From assembly GCF_022410515.1 (NCBI RefSeq), contig NZ_JACSDI010000021.1, positions 1-64,000 of the forward strand: a stretch of DNA of 64,000 nucleotides, read 5' to 3'. The translations under genes were made by a program, and so were the position numbers. A model generated the notes under the pieces. That model made no database searches and was not told the origin of the DNA. It worked only from the letters and a program-made list of their open reading frames with translations. This document shows positions 27,901 to 36,428 of the stretch, one piece after another (the stretch's first letter is position 1; each line of letters begins with the position of its first letter). Source of the stretch: Shewanella cutis (lineage in GTDB: Bacteria > Pseudomonadota > Gammaproteobacteria > Enterobacterales > Shewanellaceae).

Positions 27901-28523
27901 TCTGATGAGTTAGCATTGACCGCGGTGTAACGTACAGGTTTATTCGGTGTTCCTAAACTGTCTACAGGTAAACCTTGTGCCTCAGATGCAGCATTACCGA
28001 ATTTGCCCTCTTGGATATCTTCAAAACAATCGACGGCGAGGATCGAACCACCATTTAACTCAGAAAACTCTCTCCAAGAACCTGAACTACCCGAAAAACC
28101 ATATTCCCTAAAGAACCCAGTAAAGGTGCCGTAACGATTAAGATATTCCCATGAACTTTCGCAGCCATTGAGCGCGGCATTAAACTGACGCTTTTCACGC
28201 TGAGAGGCAGGATTAGGTAACTCCGCATTATCAGCCGAACCTCGGCTATAAAATAACTTTCCCGACTGGGCATAATTAGCATTACGTTTATTCTCGTAAG
28301 GAGCATCAACGCCATAGGCAAGACTACTCATGCTGCCAGAGTTATCAAAAATAATCAGCACTTGGGGGCGAGACCCATTTCGTGCTGACGCTTCGAACAC
28401 ATAAAGCTCTGTATCATCCGCAATGCTTGATGCCGAAAATAAGCCGGCAGCAACCACAACTAAGCACGAAATAAAAAAGGACATAATCGACTTTAGCGTA
28501 TGAGAAACGCTTAATAATTGCAT
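24936..28523 (-). CDS. PilY1/TapY1-type pilus-associated adhesin
   Basis: A large exported protein of about 1195 aa. After a signal peptide (MSFFISCLVVVAAGLFSASSIA) comes a von Willebrand A region with a MIDAS-like FDNSGSMSS and YITDGEPTLDS. The C-terminal part is a PilY1 beta-propeller, with DGNGDGLTDRIYATDIQGNV as the EF-hand-like calcium loop that in PilY1 controls pilus extension and retraction. Such proteins act at type IV pilus tips in adhesion and surface sensing. The open frame extends to 28607; ATGs at 28523 or 28484 fit the signal peptide better. A TapY2-like gene follows by 22 bases; no pilin or assembly genes are nearby. Confidence 0.88.
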   Translation of the reverse strand: MQLLSVSHTLKSIMSFFISCLVVVAAGLFSASSIADDTELYVFEASARNGSRPQVLIIFDNSGSMSSLAYGVDAPYENKRNANYAQSGKLFYSRGSADNAELPNPASQREKRQFNAALNGCESSWEYLNRYGTFTGFFREYGFSGSSGSWREFSELNGGSILAVDCFEDIQEGKFGNAASEAQGLPVDSLGTPNKPVRYTAVNANSSDSAKAAAKEKAENTGFGTGKVVTVYTEDYLNWHHGTKKKVNKTRLELAQDAIESVILTTPGVDFGLAVFNMNGPTDFARDGGRIISGIKTMSAQAKIDLLKRVNLISYAQNTPLCETLYEAYRYFGGQEQYFGDDDSDYNYYDRWGRYQGTYEASKNPFTDPKALTPGTNNYQSPFKPCQNEAYIVYITDGEPTLDSAADGIIERLTNGVGKHTSNPKSYLSALSGWMRTEDVNPNLAGKQTVRTFTIGFSEGAASAEHLLKQTAENGGGKYFDATDASQLRSSLQTALNNILEKNASFTSPSVASNNFNRTQTFDSAYYSMFLPNKGPRWLGNIKKFKVTSSGDVVDSKGKNAIGEDGNIKADACSYWTSAEECGSSGDGNDVKRGGVLAAMQEASSRTLYSNLGSGLSAFTLSNASRKAGGNARLASYMGVDETELTGLFDWAKGIDVDNDKNQDLSAASGATPNWRTDIMGDALHSKPLALNFGTEDKPDIRILVGTNHGFLHMFKDEGNTVSETWGFMPYELLPKLRDLKANAPTGVHSVYGLDGSPVAYTKMQGKRIEKAWVFVGMRRGGNAYYALDVTSPDNPSFMWKIDASSPGMGELGQSWSTPVVTTIPSATGDKPVLIFGGGYSPSTKDGAEIGTDDSRGRGVFIVDAQTGSLIHQFGGSGANTPLPGIANSIPSSVAVLDGNGDGLTDRIYATDIQGNVWRMDMPSANTATWSGFKFAALGDKSSVAGDRRFFSGPTVAQSIITNTFELTKVVNGKSTKVVTSQNIPYDAIVVGSGHRAKPSDLSRSDMFFTLQDRNIVTQSFQGKSNQKPVPKTLQLSDLYDVTAAAPSDQASEIAFGQKRGWYYNFSRKGEKSLSPATIIGGEVYFTSFVPGSDASVNQCLSSGKGYLYKMNLHRGTRGYKTDYLYAGELVLDTPQLVIPPAEQPKDPNAKVPTPDMFLIGIGNAVPDEATCESGNPKCIGGGPTTNKIYYYISQ

Positions 28524-28607
28524 CTTGAGTATTATTTTAGAGAAAACAAAATCAAACGCGGATATCAACACAGATTTCTGCTGACATTTAAATAAAAGCT
28601 GAATCAT

Positions 28608-29101
28608 ACAGTATGCACATCAGTTATTAAGAAAAAAATAAAAGCACCCGCACCCAACTGTTTTATAACGTAAATAAGCTTAAAAAAAATCGAAATTACC
28701 GAATAAAAAACAGTAAAATTATAAAACCAGAAGATTGCCATTGACTTTTACCATTAACAACACTTACTTGGCAATAAATAAACATTTAAATTTTAATTAA
28801 ACTTTAAAACCAACACTACCAAATTAAAACGAGATAGTAATAAAACGTAATTTAAACACTATTAAAGAAACCGTATTTAATTCTATTAAATTTAAATCTC
28901 TCTACGTAATGTGTGGGTGACTAAAAAAACACCATTTTTATTTATCCCCTCCTGGGTTAGTCAAAAAACAACTTATAAATCGAAGTTTGAACCATTTCCC
29001 TACTGAAAAGATCCTGTCGTAGGAGCCTTGCCGTATCTAATTATTAACATTATGCTAACCAACCCGATGTCAGCGACATATAACAACTCAAGGACCTTAG
29101 A
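28608..29101. other. AT-rich intergenic region
   Basis: About 490 bases of very low GC content with long A- and T-runs lie between the divergent PilY1 and phosphatase genes. I see no gene and no terminator. It should hold both promoters. The composition, unlike the flanking genes, is typical of DNA bound by H-NS-type silencers. A TGACTAA/TTAGTCA pair at about 28917-28961 is the only notable symmetry. Confidence 0.55.
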
Positions 29102-30256
29102 ATGCACATGCTCTCCCACCGTGGTTTCAGTCACACTAAACCTCAACCACAGGATGTGTATTCGCTCGCATCGAACAAAAAATATGCTGCGACTCAAGCT
29201 GCACTGTTTTCTTTGCTAAGTTTATTTTCCGTTACCGCATTTAGCACAGAGACGGTGCCATCATCCGTCACCGACGGCCCTTATGTTTTCCTCGACCAAG
29301 CGAATCAAAATACCGCCTATTGGATCTGCCAAAGCCAGCTCAAGCAAACCCAAATTGCGGATAATCAATTAGCGCGACCAACAGATTGTGGCAACCTGCC
29401 CGAACCCAAACGCCATACCGATGCGCCCAAAGTAGAAGCTGATACCTACACTCATGCGGGCAAAATAGTGGCCTTAAGCGATGTGCATGGACAATTCGAT
29501 GTAATGATTAACCTGCTCAAAGCCCACAAGATCATCGATGCTGATAATCACTGGGCCTTTGGTGACGGGCATATGGTAATGACAGGTGATATGTTCGATC
29601 GCGGTCATCAAGTAAACGAAGTTCTGTGGTTTTTATATACCTTAGATAAAGAAGCCCAGACCGCCGGCGGCCGTTTACATTTGCTCATGGGTAACCATGA
29701 GCAAATGGTATTTCGTGGAGATCTGCGCTATATCAATGAGCGTTACAAAACCTCGGCAGAACTACTCAATCGTCGCTACGATGCCCTCTATAATAAAGAT
29801 ACCGAGATCGGTCGTTGGCTACGCAGTAAAAACACCTTAGTGAAGATCAACAACCTACTGTTTATGCATGGTGGGATAAGCCCTGAATGGATAGAACGTA
29901 AACTCAATATCAGCGATGCTAATCAATTATTTCGCCAGCATTTAGACGATAAAAAAGAAGATTTAAAACAAAACGACCTGTTGAATTTCCTGTTTTTCAC
30001 CAATGGCCCCACTTGGTATCGTGGCTATTTTAAAGATGCACTCGCGGAGCCCGAGATTGACCAAATCCTAAACTACTTTAAGGTTGACCACATCATCGTC
30101 GGGCACACCTCGCAGGAGCGAGTTCTTGGGCTTTACCATAATAAAATCATTGCGATCGATAGCAGTATTAAAGATGGTCAATCGGGAGAAGTCTTACTGA
30201 TAGATGGTAGCAAGCTCACCCGCGGTCTATATAAGGGTGAGCAAGTGCCACTCTAA
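29102..30256 (+). CDS. Exported PPP-family (Shewanella-like) metallophosphatase
   Basis: A 384-aa calcineurin-like phosphoesterase of the PPP protein-phosphatase family, the type that gave the Shewanella-like phosphatases their name; related cold-active Shewanella enzymes remove phosphate from tyrosine. The metal-site motifs are in order: DVHGQFD (about 125), GDMFDRG (161), GNHEQM (196), MHGGIS (256), VGHT (332). A long basic N-region plus hydrophobic AALFSLLSLFSVTAFS suggests export to the periplasm. AAGGA upstream supports this ATG. A terminator follows directly, so it is monocistronic. The physiological substrate is unknown. Confidence 0.9.
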   Translation: MHMLSHRGFSHTKPQPQDVYSLASNKKYAATQAALFSLLSLFSVTAFSTETVPSSVTDGPYVFLDQANQNTAYWICQSQLKQTQIADNQLARPTDCGNLPEPKRHTDAPKVEADTYTHAGKIVALSDVHGQFDVMINLLKAHKIIDADNHWAFGDGHMVMTGDMFDRGHQVNEVLWFLYTLDKEAQTAGGRLHLLMGNHEQMVFRGDLRYINERYKTSAELLNRRYDALYNKDTEIGRWLRSKNTLVKINNLLFMHGGISPEWIERKLNISDANQLFRQHLDDKKEDLKQNDLLNFLFFTNGPTWYRGYFKDALAEPEIDQILNYFKVDHIIVGHTSQERVLGLYHNKIIAIDSSIKDGQSGEVLLIDGSKLTRGLYKGEQVPL

Positions 30257-30264
30257 TCAATACG

Positions 30265-30298
30265 AGGGCTTATGGGTTTAATTCATAAGCCCTTTTTA
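30265..30298 (+). terminator. Rho-independent terminator after the phosphatase gene
   Basis: AGGGCTTATG and CATAAGCCCT form a perfect 10-bp stem followed by TTTTTATTATT, starting 9 bases after the stop codon. Confidence 0.9.
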
Positions 30299-30317
30299 TT
30301 ATTATCCAGAAGGATAA

Positions 30318-30587
30318 CTAGGGCGTGTTGACGTTTCAGGGTTATTTTTGCAGCAATTTGGCTGGCTTTTATGCAAGGCAAAGTCCGGGCAGTGTAGTTA
30401 TTCTACATAAGCGGACGATAACGCGGCAGAAAAGCCAGCCAAATGCTGCCCGAAGGGTTCGTCTGGCAAGCCCTTGCTCTTTGTCACTCGTCATTTGAGT
30501 AGAATAACTACACATCATTCCTCGTTTCGTGAGCACAAACTTGCCAGAACGAACAAAATTTAATCTCGAAACGTCAACACGCCCTAG
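30318..30587. mobile_element. MITE-like element with 20-bp perfect terminal inverted repeats
   Basis: A 270-bp non-coding unit bounded by CTAGGGCGTGTTGACGTTTC and its exact inverse. The ends read TA-GGGCG...CGCCC-TA, as expected if a Tc1/mariner or IS630-type transposase inserted it at TA. Two further internal inverted pairs (TTTGGCTGGCTTTT at about 30357 with its inverse at about 30434; TGTAGTTATTCTAC at about 30393 with its inverse near 30498) mean the transcript would fold extensively. No transposase is encoded; an 89-codon minus-strand frame inside is an artefact. It lies just after the phosphatase terminator. Similar repeats are known in Shewanella, but I cannot name the family. Confidence 0.85.
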
Positions 30588-30697
30588 ACTATTCCCCCAC
30601 CGAATAACTGATAACTTATCGCAAATACAAAAACTCAACTCATCCGCTTAACAGCCCCTATACTCTGCAAATAACTCTCTACTGTTAAGGGATGAGT

Positions 30698-31492
30698 ATG
30701 GATTTCAAATCGCCAATCAATATAAGCCTTGTATTGCTGTTCTTAGGGTTATCGTCCCCCTGTTTTGCTGGACGAGATTTGCACTTAGTGGCAACGAATT
30801 ATCCGCCCTTTTATGCAGACGCCTTACCCCAGCAAGGTGGCGTTGCACAAGTGGTTAAAGAGGCTTTTAAACGCCAAGACTACAATGCCAGCGTTAAGTT
30901 TTATCCCTTTGCGCGAGCAGCATTACTGGTAAAAACCGGCCAAGCCGATGGCATTATTGGACTTTGGTACCGCAAAGAACGTGAGCAATGGGTGCATTAC
31001 TCTGCGCCGCTACAAGCCGTACAGATTGTCTTCTACAAACATAAAGATAATCCGTTAAGTTTTAGTCGATTAAGCGAACTTAAACCCTTTACCATCGGCA
31101 TCGGGCGCGGTTACGCCAATCCACCCGAAATAGCCGCTGCGGGACTAACAACTGAAGAAGGTAATTCCGACGAAATTAATCTTAAGAAATTGTTTCTAAA
31201 ACGGATTGACTTAGTGTTAATCGGCCACAACCTTGCTCAGTATTTAATCAAACAACACAAAGGTGAATATGCCGATATCTTCGAGCAGGTGGGCGATCCC
31301 ATCGCTACTGAGGTATTTCATCTAGGTATCTCTTTGGCAGTATCAGATCAATCCACTTTGAGCGATGAATTTAATAAAGGGCTTGAAAGTATGAGAAAAG
31401 ATGGTCGTCTTGCCAACATTTTACGCCAATACGCTCAAATCCCAGCAAATGTAGATCCAATTGAAAAAATACGAACACAAGCACATCCATAG
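30698..31492 (+). CDS. Periplasmic solute-binding-type protein (SBP family 3)
   Basis: About 264 aa with a signal peptide (ISLVLLFLGLSSPCFAG) and a type-II periplasmic binding fold: LHLVATNYPPFYADALPQQG, VVKEAFKRQDY, ADGIIGLWYRKEREQWVHYS, KPFTIGIGRGYANPP. Family members bind amino acids or act as sensory modules. No permease or ATPase gene is adjacent, so it may be an orphan receptor or not serve transport. The ATG at 30698 has AAGGG at proper spacing; the upstream ATG at 30692 is too close to it. Flanked by the MITE. Confidence 0.8.
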   Translation: MDFKSPINISLVLLFLGLSSPCFAGRDLHLVATNYPPFYADALPQQGGVAQVVKEAFKRQDYNASVKFYPFARAALLVKTGQADGIIGLWYRKEREQWVHYSAPLQAVQIVFYKHKDNPLSFSRLSELKPFTIGIGRGYANPPEIAAAGLTTEEGNSDEINLKKLFLKRIDLVLIGHNLAQYLIKQHKGEYADIFEQVGDPIATEVFHLGISLAVSDQSTLSDEFNKGLESMRKDGRLANILRQYAQIPANVDPIEKIRTQAHP

Positions 31493-31691
31493 CACGCTAA
31501 CTCGGCTATGTTAGCCAATTCAAAAGCAACAGAAAAAATTGCCATGGGTGCCTCGAGTGTAAAACACAATTTCTTTCACTTTCGTGTGCTTAACTTTACA
31601 AACTTTTACCCAACTGATGACGGTTATTCACTAGAATAGCGTCATTAGTGCGAACACCTCTTAACTGTTTTTGTGCGAGATAATTATCCCA

Positions 31692-32801
31692 ATGAAAAAA
31701 ACTATAATAGCCATTGCCTTAATTGCTACGGTTGCTACTGCTGTGAGCTTTAGTGATGTACTGCAAGCGGCCAAACCTGAAAGCGCTCCCCAGCCTATGC
31801 GCACCGTACCAGTGGTAACAGGGGAAGTCGTTGAGCACCCACTGGCACAATCTGTTTCGTTGATTGGTAAATTGGCCGCCGATCGCGCGGTCGTCATTGC
31901 GCCGCAAGTCACAGGCAAAATTAAGCAAATTGCTGTAGTGTCAAATCAAGCAGTGAAAAAAGGTCAGCTCCTTATCGAACTCGATGATATGAAAGCGCAA
32001 GCCGCCGTTGCCGAAGCCAATGCTTTTTTAAATGATGAAACCCGTAAACTCAAAGAGTTTGAAAAACTCATCAGTCGTAATGCCATTACCCAGACGGAAA
32101 TCGATGCTCAAAAAGCCAGTGTCGATATTGCTAGGGCTCGTCTAGCCTCTGCACAAGCGGATTTACATTACCATTCCCTTATCGCACCTTTTGCTGGACA
32201 AACTGGCCTGATTAACTTCAGCGAAGGTAAAATGGTCAGCACGGGTAATGAGTTGATGACATTGGATGACTTGTCTAGCATGCGAATCGACTTACAAGTG
32301 CCAGAGCATTTTCTGTCTCAAATCAGCATAGGCATGCCCGTATCGTCCACCAGCCGTGCATGGCCGGGGGAAACCTTTATCGGCAAAGTGGTTGCCATCG
32401 ATCCCCGCGTGAATGAAGAAACCTTAAACCTGAAGATCCGCGTGCAATTTGAAAACACCGATAATCGCTTAAAACCCGGCATGATGATGTCATCCACCAT
32501 CACCTTCCCGCCCATTTCAGCCCCGATTGTGCCAGTGCAAGCCTTAGAATATTCAGGCACTAAACGCTATGTCTATGTGGTTGGCGAGGATCATATCGCC
32601 CATCGCACCGAAGTGATTTTAGGTGCGCGGGTGGGCGATCAAGTGCTCATCGATAGCGGCCTTAAAATTGGCGATAAAGTAGTGGTTCAAGGGCTTGTAA
32701 ATATGCGCGATGGCTTAAAAATCAATGAAGTCGCTCTTGAAGCTAAGAATAGTAATAACCGCCCAGCCAAGTCAGACGTCAATACTGCGGAGACGAAATA
32801 A
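31692..32801 (+). CDS. RND efflux periplasmic adaptor (membrane fusion protein)
   Basis: Adaptor linking an RND pump to an outer-membrane channel. About 369 aa with an N-terminal signal/anchor (KKTIIAIALIATVATAVSF). Lipoyl half-motifs flank a coiled-coil hairpin: VVIAPQVTGKIKQIAV and later HYHSLIAPFAGQTGLINFS with EGKMVSTGNELMTLDDL. The beta-barrel and membrane-proximal domains follow. I chose MKKTII as start; the seven codons before it do not look coding. Its stop overlaps the pump start by one base (TAATG). Confidence 0.93.
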   Translation: MKKTIIAIALIATVATAVSFSDVLQAAKPESAPQPMRTVPVVTGEVVEHPLAQSVSLIGKLAADRAVVIAPQVTGKIKQIAVVSNQAVKKGQLLIELDDMKAQAAVAEANAFLNDETRKLKEFEKLISRNAITQTEIDAQKASVDIARARLASAQADLHYHSLIAPFAGQTGLINFSEGKMVSTGNELMTLDDLSSMRIDLQVPEHFLSQISIGMPVSSTSRAWPGETFIGKVVAIDPRVNEETLNLKIRVQFENTDNRLKPGMMMSSTITFPPISAPIVPVQALEYSGTKRYVYVVGEDHIAHRTEVILGARVGDQVLIDSGLKIGDKVVVQGLVNMRDGLKINEVALEAKNSNNRPAKSDVNTAETK

Positions 32802-35800
32802 TGTGGCTGTCCGATGTCTCAGTTAAACGCCCCGTCGTTGCGATCGTTTTAAGCCTACTGCTGTGCGTCTTTGGCTTAGTGTCTTTCACTAAACTTTCAG
32901 TACGGGAAATGCCTGATGTTGAAAGCCCAGTGGTGACGGTCAGCACCAGTTATTCCGGTGCGTCGGCTGCCATTATGGAAAGCCAAATTACCAAGACCCT
33001 CGAAGATGAACTTACAGGGATCAGCGGTATCGATGAAATCACCTCCACTACCCGCAATGGTAGCTCACGGATCACGGTCAAATTCCTTCTCGGTTGGAAC
33101 TTAACCGAAGGGGTGAGTGATGTGCGTGACGCAGTGGCCCGCGCCCAGCGCCGCCTGCCGGAAGACGCTAACGATCCAGTGGTCTCCAAGGACAATGGCT
33201 CAGGCGAACCGTCAGTGTATGTGAACTTAAGTTCAACCGTGATGGACAGAACCCAACTGACCGATTACGCCCAGCGCGTATTAGAAGATAGATTCAGTCT
33301 TATCAGTGGTGTAAGTTCGATTAGCATCTCTGGCGGTCTATACAAGGTCATGTATGTCAAACTCAGACCCGAGCAAATGGCGGGGCGCAACGTCACCGTC
33401 ACCGATATCACTAGCGCCCTACGTAAAGAGAATATCGAAACCCCTGGCGGCCAAGTGCGTAACGATACGACAGTGATGTCGGTGCGCACCAAAAGACTTT
33501 ATTACACCCCACAGGATTTTGATTATTTAGTCGTACGCACCGCCAGCGACGGGACACCAATCTATTTAAAAGATGTGGCCGATGTTGCCGTGGGCGCACA
33601 GAACGAAAACTCCACCTTTAAGAGCGATGGCATTGTTAACCTAAGTCTAGGGGTGATCACTCAATCCGACGCTAACCCCTTAGTCGTTGCACAGGAAGTG
33701 CATAAAGAAGTCGATAAAATTCAAGACTTTTTACCCGATGGCACCAGTCTTGTGGTCGACTTTGACTCCACCGTTTTTATTGACCGCTCAATCAATGAGG
33801 TTTACAACACCCTCTATGTCACTGGCGCGCTTGTGGTGTTAGTGCTGTATATTTTTATCGGTCAAGTAAGGGCAACCCTTATCCCCGCGGTAACGGTCCC
33901 AGTGTCTCTGATCTCGGCCTTTATCGCCGCGAATATGTTTGGCTACTCGATTAACCTATTAACCTTAATGGCATTAATTCTCGCTATTGGTCTCGTGGTC
34001 GACGATGCGATTGTGGTGGTCGAAAACATTTTCCACCATATCGAAAAAGGCGAAGAGCCGCTGCTTGCGGCTTACAAAGGCACACGGGAAGTCGGCTTTG
34101 CCGTCGTGGCAACCACCGCAGTGTTAGTCATGGTGTTCCTGCCGATTTCCTTTATGGAGGGCATGGTCGGTTTACTCTTTACCGAATTTTCCGTGATGCT
34201 GGCAGTATCAGTGCTGTTCTCTTCCCTCATCGCCCTCACACTAACGCCAGTATTGAGTAGCAAGTTACTCAAAGCCAATGTTAAACCCAACCGTTTCAAT
34301 CGCATTGTGGATAGTGGTTTTGCGCGCATGGAGAGGGTTTATCGTGTGGGTGTGACCCATGCGATCCGCTTTAGATTACTGGCGCCGCTGGTTATTCTGG
34401 CCTGTATTGGCGGTAGCGTATGGTTAATGAAGCAAGTCCCCGCGCAATTAGCGCCGCAGGAAGACCGCGGTGTACTCTACGCCTTTGTGAAAGGCGCTGA
34501 GGGCACTAGTTATAACCGTATGACGGCGAACATGGATATTGTCGAAGACAGATTAATGCCACTCCTTGGCCAAGGTGTATTAAGGTCTTTCAGTGTGCAA
34601 GCCCCTGCCTTTGGTGGTCGTGCTGGCGATCAAACCGGCTATGTGATTATGCAGCTAGAGGATTGGGAACATCGCAATGTCACGGCGCAACAGGCGCTAG
34701 GGATTATTAGTCAGGCATTGAAAGATATTCCCGATGTGATGGTTCGCCCTATGATGCCAGGCTTTAGGGGCCAATCGAGTGAACCAGTACAATTTGTACT
34801 GGGTGGCTCTGATTATGCCGAACTCTTCAAATGGGCACAGGTGTTAAAAGAGCAAGCCAATGCCAGCCCTATGATGGAAGGCGCCGATCTGGATTACGCC
34901 GAAACCACACCAGAACTGATTGTCACCGTTGATAAAGAGCGCGCAGCAGAACTTGGGATCAGCGTCGATGACGTCTCCCAAACTCTAGAAGTCATGCTCG
35001 GCGGTCGTAAAGAAACCACCTATGTTGATCGCGGCGAAGAGTACGATGTGTATCTGCGCGGTGATGAAAATAGTTTTAACAACGTCGGCGATTTAAGCCA
35101 AATCTACATGCGTTCAGCCAAGGGCGAATTAGTCACGCTCGATACGGTCACCCATATCGAAGAAGTGGCCTCGGCGCAAAGATTAAGCCACACCAATAAA
35201 CAAAAATCCATCACCCTTAAGGCCAACATCAGTAAAGGTTACACCTTAGGCGAAGCCTTAACGTTCTTGGAAAACAAGTCCATAGAGTTATTACCTAAGG
35301 ATATTTCCATCGGCTATACTGGTGAATCAAAAGACTTTAAAGAAAACCAAAGCAGTATTTTTATTGTGTTCGGTTTAGCACTACTGGTGGCTTACTTGGT
35401 GCTCGCTGCGCAATTTGAAAGCTTTATCAACCCCTTAGTGGTGATGTTTACCGTACCAATGGGAGTATTTGGAGGTTTCCTCGGCCTGTTAGTGACCAGT
35501 CAAGGTATTAACATCTATAGCCAGATCGGCATGATCATGTTGATTGGCATGGTGACCAAAAACGGGATCTTAATTGTCGAGTTTGCCAACCAACTGCGTG
35601 ACCGAGGTTTAGCCTTAGATAAAGCCATTATCGATGCCTCAACCCGCCGCTTACGCCCGATTTTGATGACGGCCTTCACGACCTTAGTCGGCGCCATACC
35701 GTTGATTTTCTCAACGGGCGCAGGCTCTGAGAGCCGGATTGCCGTGGGGACTGTGGTGTTTTTCGGCATGGCCTTTGCGACCTTTGTCACCCTGTTCGTC

Positions 35801-35941
35801 ATCCCGGCAATGTACCGTTTAATCTCGGCCGCCACCCATTCACCGGGTTATGTTGAAGCAAAACTCGAAGCGGCCATCAAAGCTCAAGAATTAGCCGCAC
35901 AAGAGGCAGCCAAACAGCAGGAGCAAACGGCAAAAGCTTGA
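32801..35941 (+). CDS. RND multidrug efflux pump (HAE1 family)
   Basis: Proton-driven inner-membrane transporter of 1046 aa with twelve expected membrane helices and two large periplasmic loops. It starts MWLSDVSVKRPVVAIVLSLL. The helix-4 proton-relay aspartates are in GLVVDDAIVVVEN (about 400-412), and the helix-10/11 region has GMVTKNGILIVEFANQLRD. It forms a two-gene operon with the adaptor before it; no outer-membrane factor is present, so it probably shares a TolC-like channel encoded elsewhere. A perfect terminator follows. Substrates unknown. Confidence 0.95.
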   Translation: MWLSDVSVKRPVVAIVLSLLLCVFGLVSFTKLSVREMPDVESPVVTVSTSYSGASAAIMESQITKTLEDELTGISGIDEITSTTRNGSSRITVKFLLGWNLTEGVSDVRDAVARAQRRLPEDANDPVVSKDNGSGEPSVYVNLSSTVMDRTQLTDYAQRVLEDRFSLISGVSSISISGGLYKVMYVKLRPEQMAGRNVTVTDITSALRKENIETPGGQVRNDTTVMSVRTKRLYYTPQDFDYLVVRTASDGTPIYLKDVADVAVGAQNENSTFKSDGIVNLSLGVITQSDANPLVVAQEVHKEVDKIQDFLPDGTSLVVDFDSTVFIDRSINEVYNTLYVTGALVVLVLYIFIGQVRATLIPAVTVPVSLISAFIAANMFGYSINLLTLMALILAIGLVVDDAIVVVENIFHHIEKGEEPLLAAYKGTREVGFAVVATTAVLVMVFLPISFMEGMVGLLFTEFSVMLAVSVLFSSLIALTLTPVLSSKLLKANVKPNRFNRIVDSGFARMERVYRVGVTHAIRFRLLAPLVILACIGGSVWLMKQVPAQLAPQEDRGVLYAFVKGAEGTSYNRMTANMDIVEDRLMPLLGQGVLRSFSVQAPAFGGRAGDQTGYVIMQLEDWEHRNVTAQQALGIISQALKDIPDVMVRPMMPGFRGQSSEPVQFVLGGSDYAELFKWAQVLKEQANASPMMEGADLDYAETTPELIVTVDKERAAELGISVDDVSQTLEVMLGGRKETTYVDRGEEYDVYLRGDENSFNNVGDLSQIYMRSAKGELVTLDTVTHIEEVASAQRLSHTNKQKSITLKANISKGYTLGEALTFLENKSIELLPKDISIGYTGESKDFKENQSSIFIVFGLALLVAYLVLAAQFESFINPLVVMFTVPMGVFGGFLGLLVTSQGINIYSQIGMIMLIGMVTKNGILIVEFANQLRDRGLALDKAIIDASTRRLRPILMTAFTTLVGAIPLIFSTGAGSESRIAVGTVVFFGMAFATFVTLFVIPAMYRLISAATHSPGYVEAKLEAAIKAQELAAQEAAKQQEQTAKA

Positions 35942-35993
35942 TAACAAAGCGGTGATGGAAAACCAAGAGACGTAAATCACCAGCTCGGATCAT

Positions 35994-36025
35994 AAAAAGC
36001 CAAGGTACAAATACCTTGGCTTTTT
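35994..36025. terminator. Bidirectional rho-independent terminator
   Basis: AAAAAGCCAAGGTA and TACCTTGGCTTTTT form a perfect 14-bp stem with a CAAA loop; A- and T-runs on both sides allow use by the pump operon (plus) and by the MFS remnant (minus). Confidence 0.9.
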
Positions 36026-36044
36026 GATTTATGCCGGAGTTGAA

Positions 36045-36428
36045 TTACTCGCCACGGGCGCGACTCATACTGAGCACTGTACAAAGTATTGCCGCCAACG
36101 TAATCACGCCGCCAAGATGGTTAATCAGACCGACAACACCCAATCCCGCGCCGAGCAAAATATAGAAAAACAACCCAAAGAGTGCGCCAAAGCCTAACAA
36201 TAAGCCACTCATACCAAAGATAAGCGTCGATAACCCTTGCGCCTCAAACATAAATGGCGCCAGTGAAAAGTAGCTAAACCACATCAGGTTAAACGCTGCC
36301 ACTAGCAAGGTATTCTTAATAATTCCGCAGTCACTAAGCATCTTAATCGCTAACTCACCTATGGCAATTACCTGGGTGTGTGCGGGTTTGGTTTCGGGTA
36401 AGGATTTTACCGACAAAAGCAGCAACAC
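36045..36428 (-). pseudogene. Remnant of an MFS transporter (Bcr/CflA-like)
   Basis: A 127-aa frame that reads like the second half of a drug-resistance MFS carrier. SLPETKPA is the linker after helix 6, and NTLLVAAFNLMWFSYFSLAP followed by FMFEAQGL matches helix 7. After GFGALFG the text jumps to LFFYILLGAGLGVVGLINHL, as if helices 9-10 were deleted. The first six helices are absent and the only start is a GTG without a ribosome binding site. The missing N-terminus abuts the truncated araC gene on the other strand, so one deletion probably removed the start regions of a divergent pair. I judge it non-functional. Confidence 0.72.

Noticed and set aside
30369..30638. 89-codon minus-strand frame over the MITE
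   Set aside because: It runs through the inverted repeats of the element and past its end; the repeat structure, not protein coding, explains the sequence.
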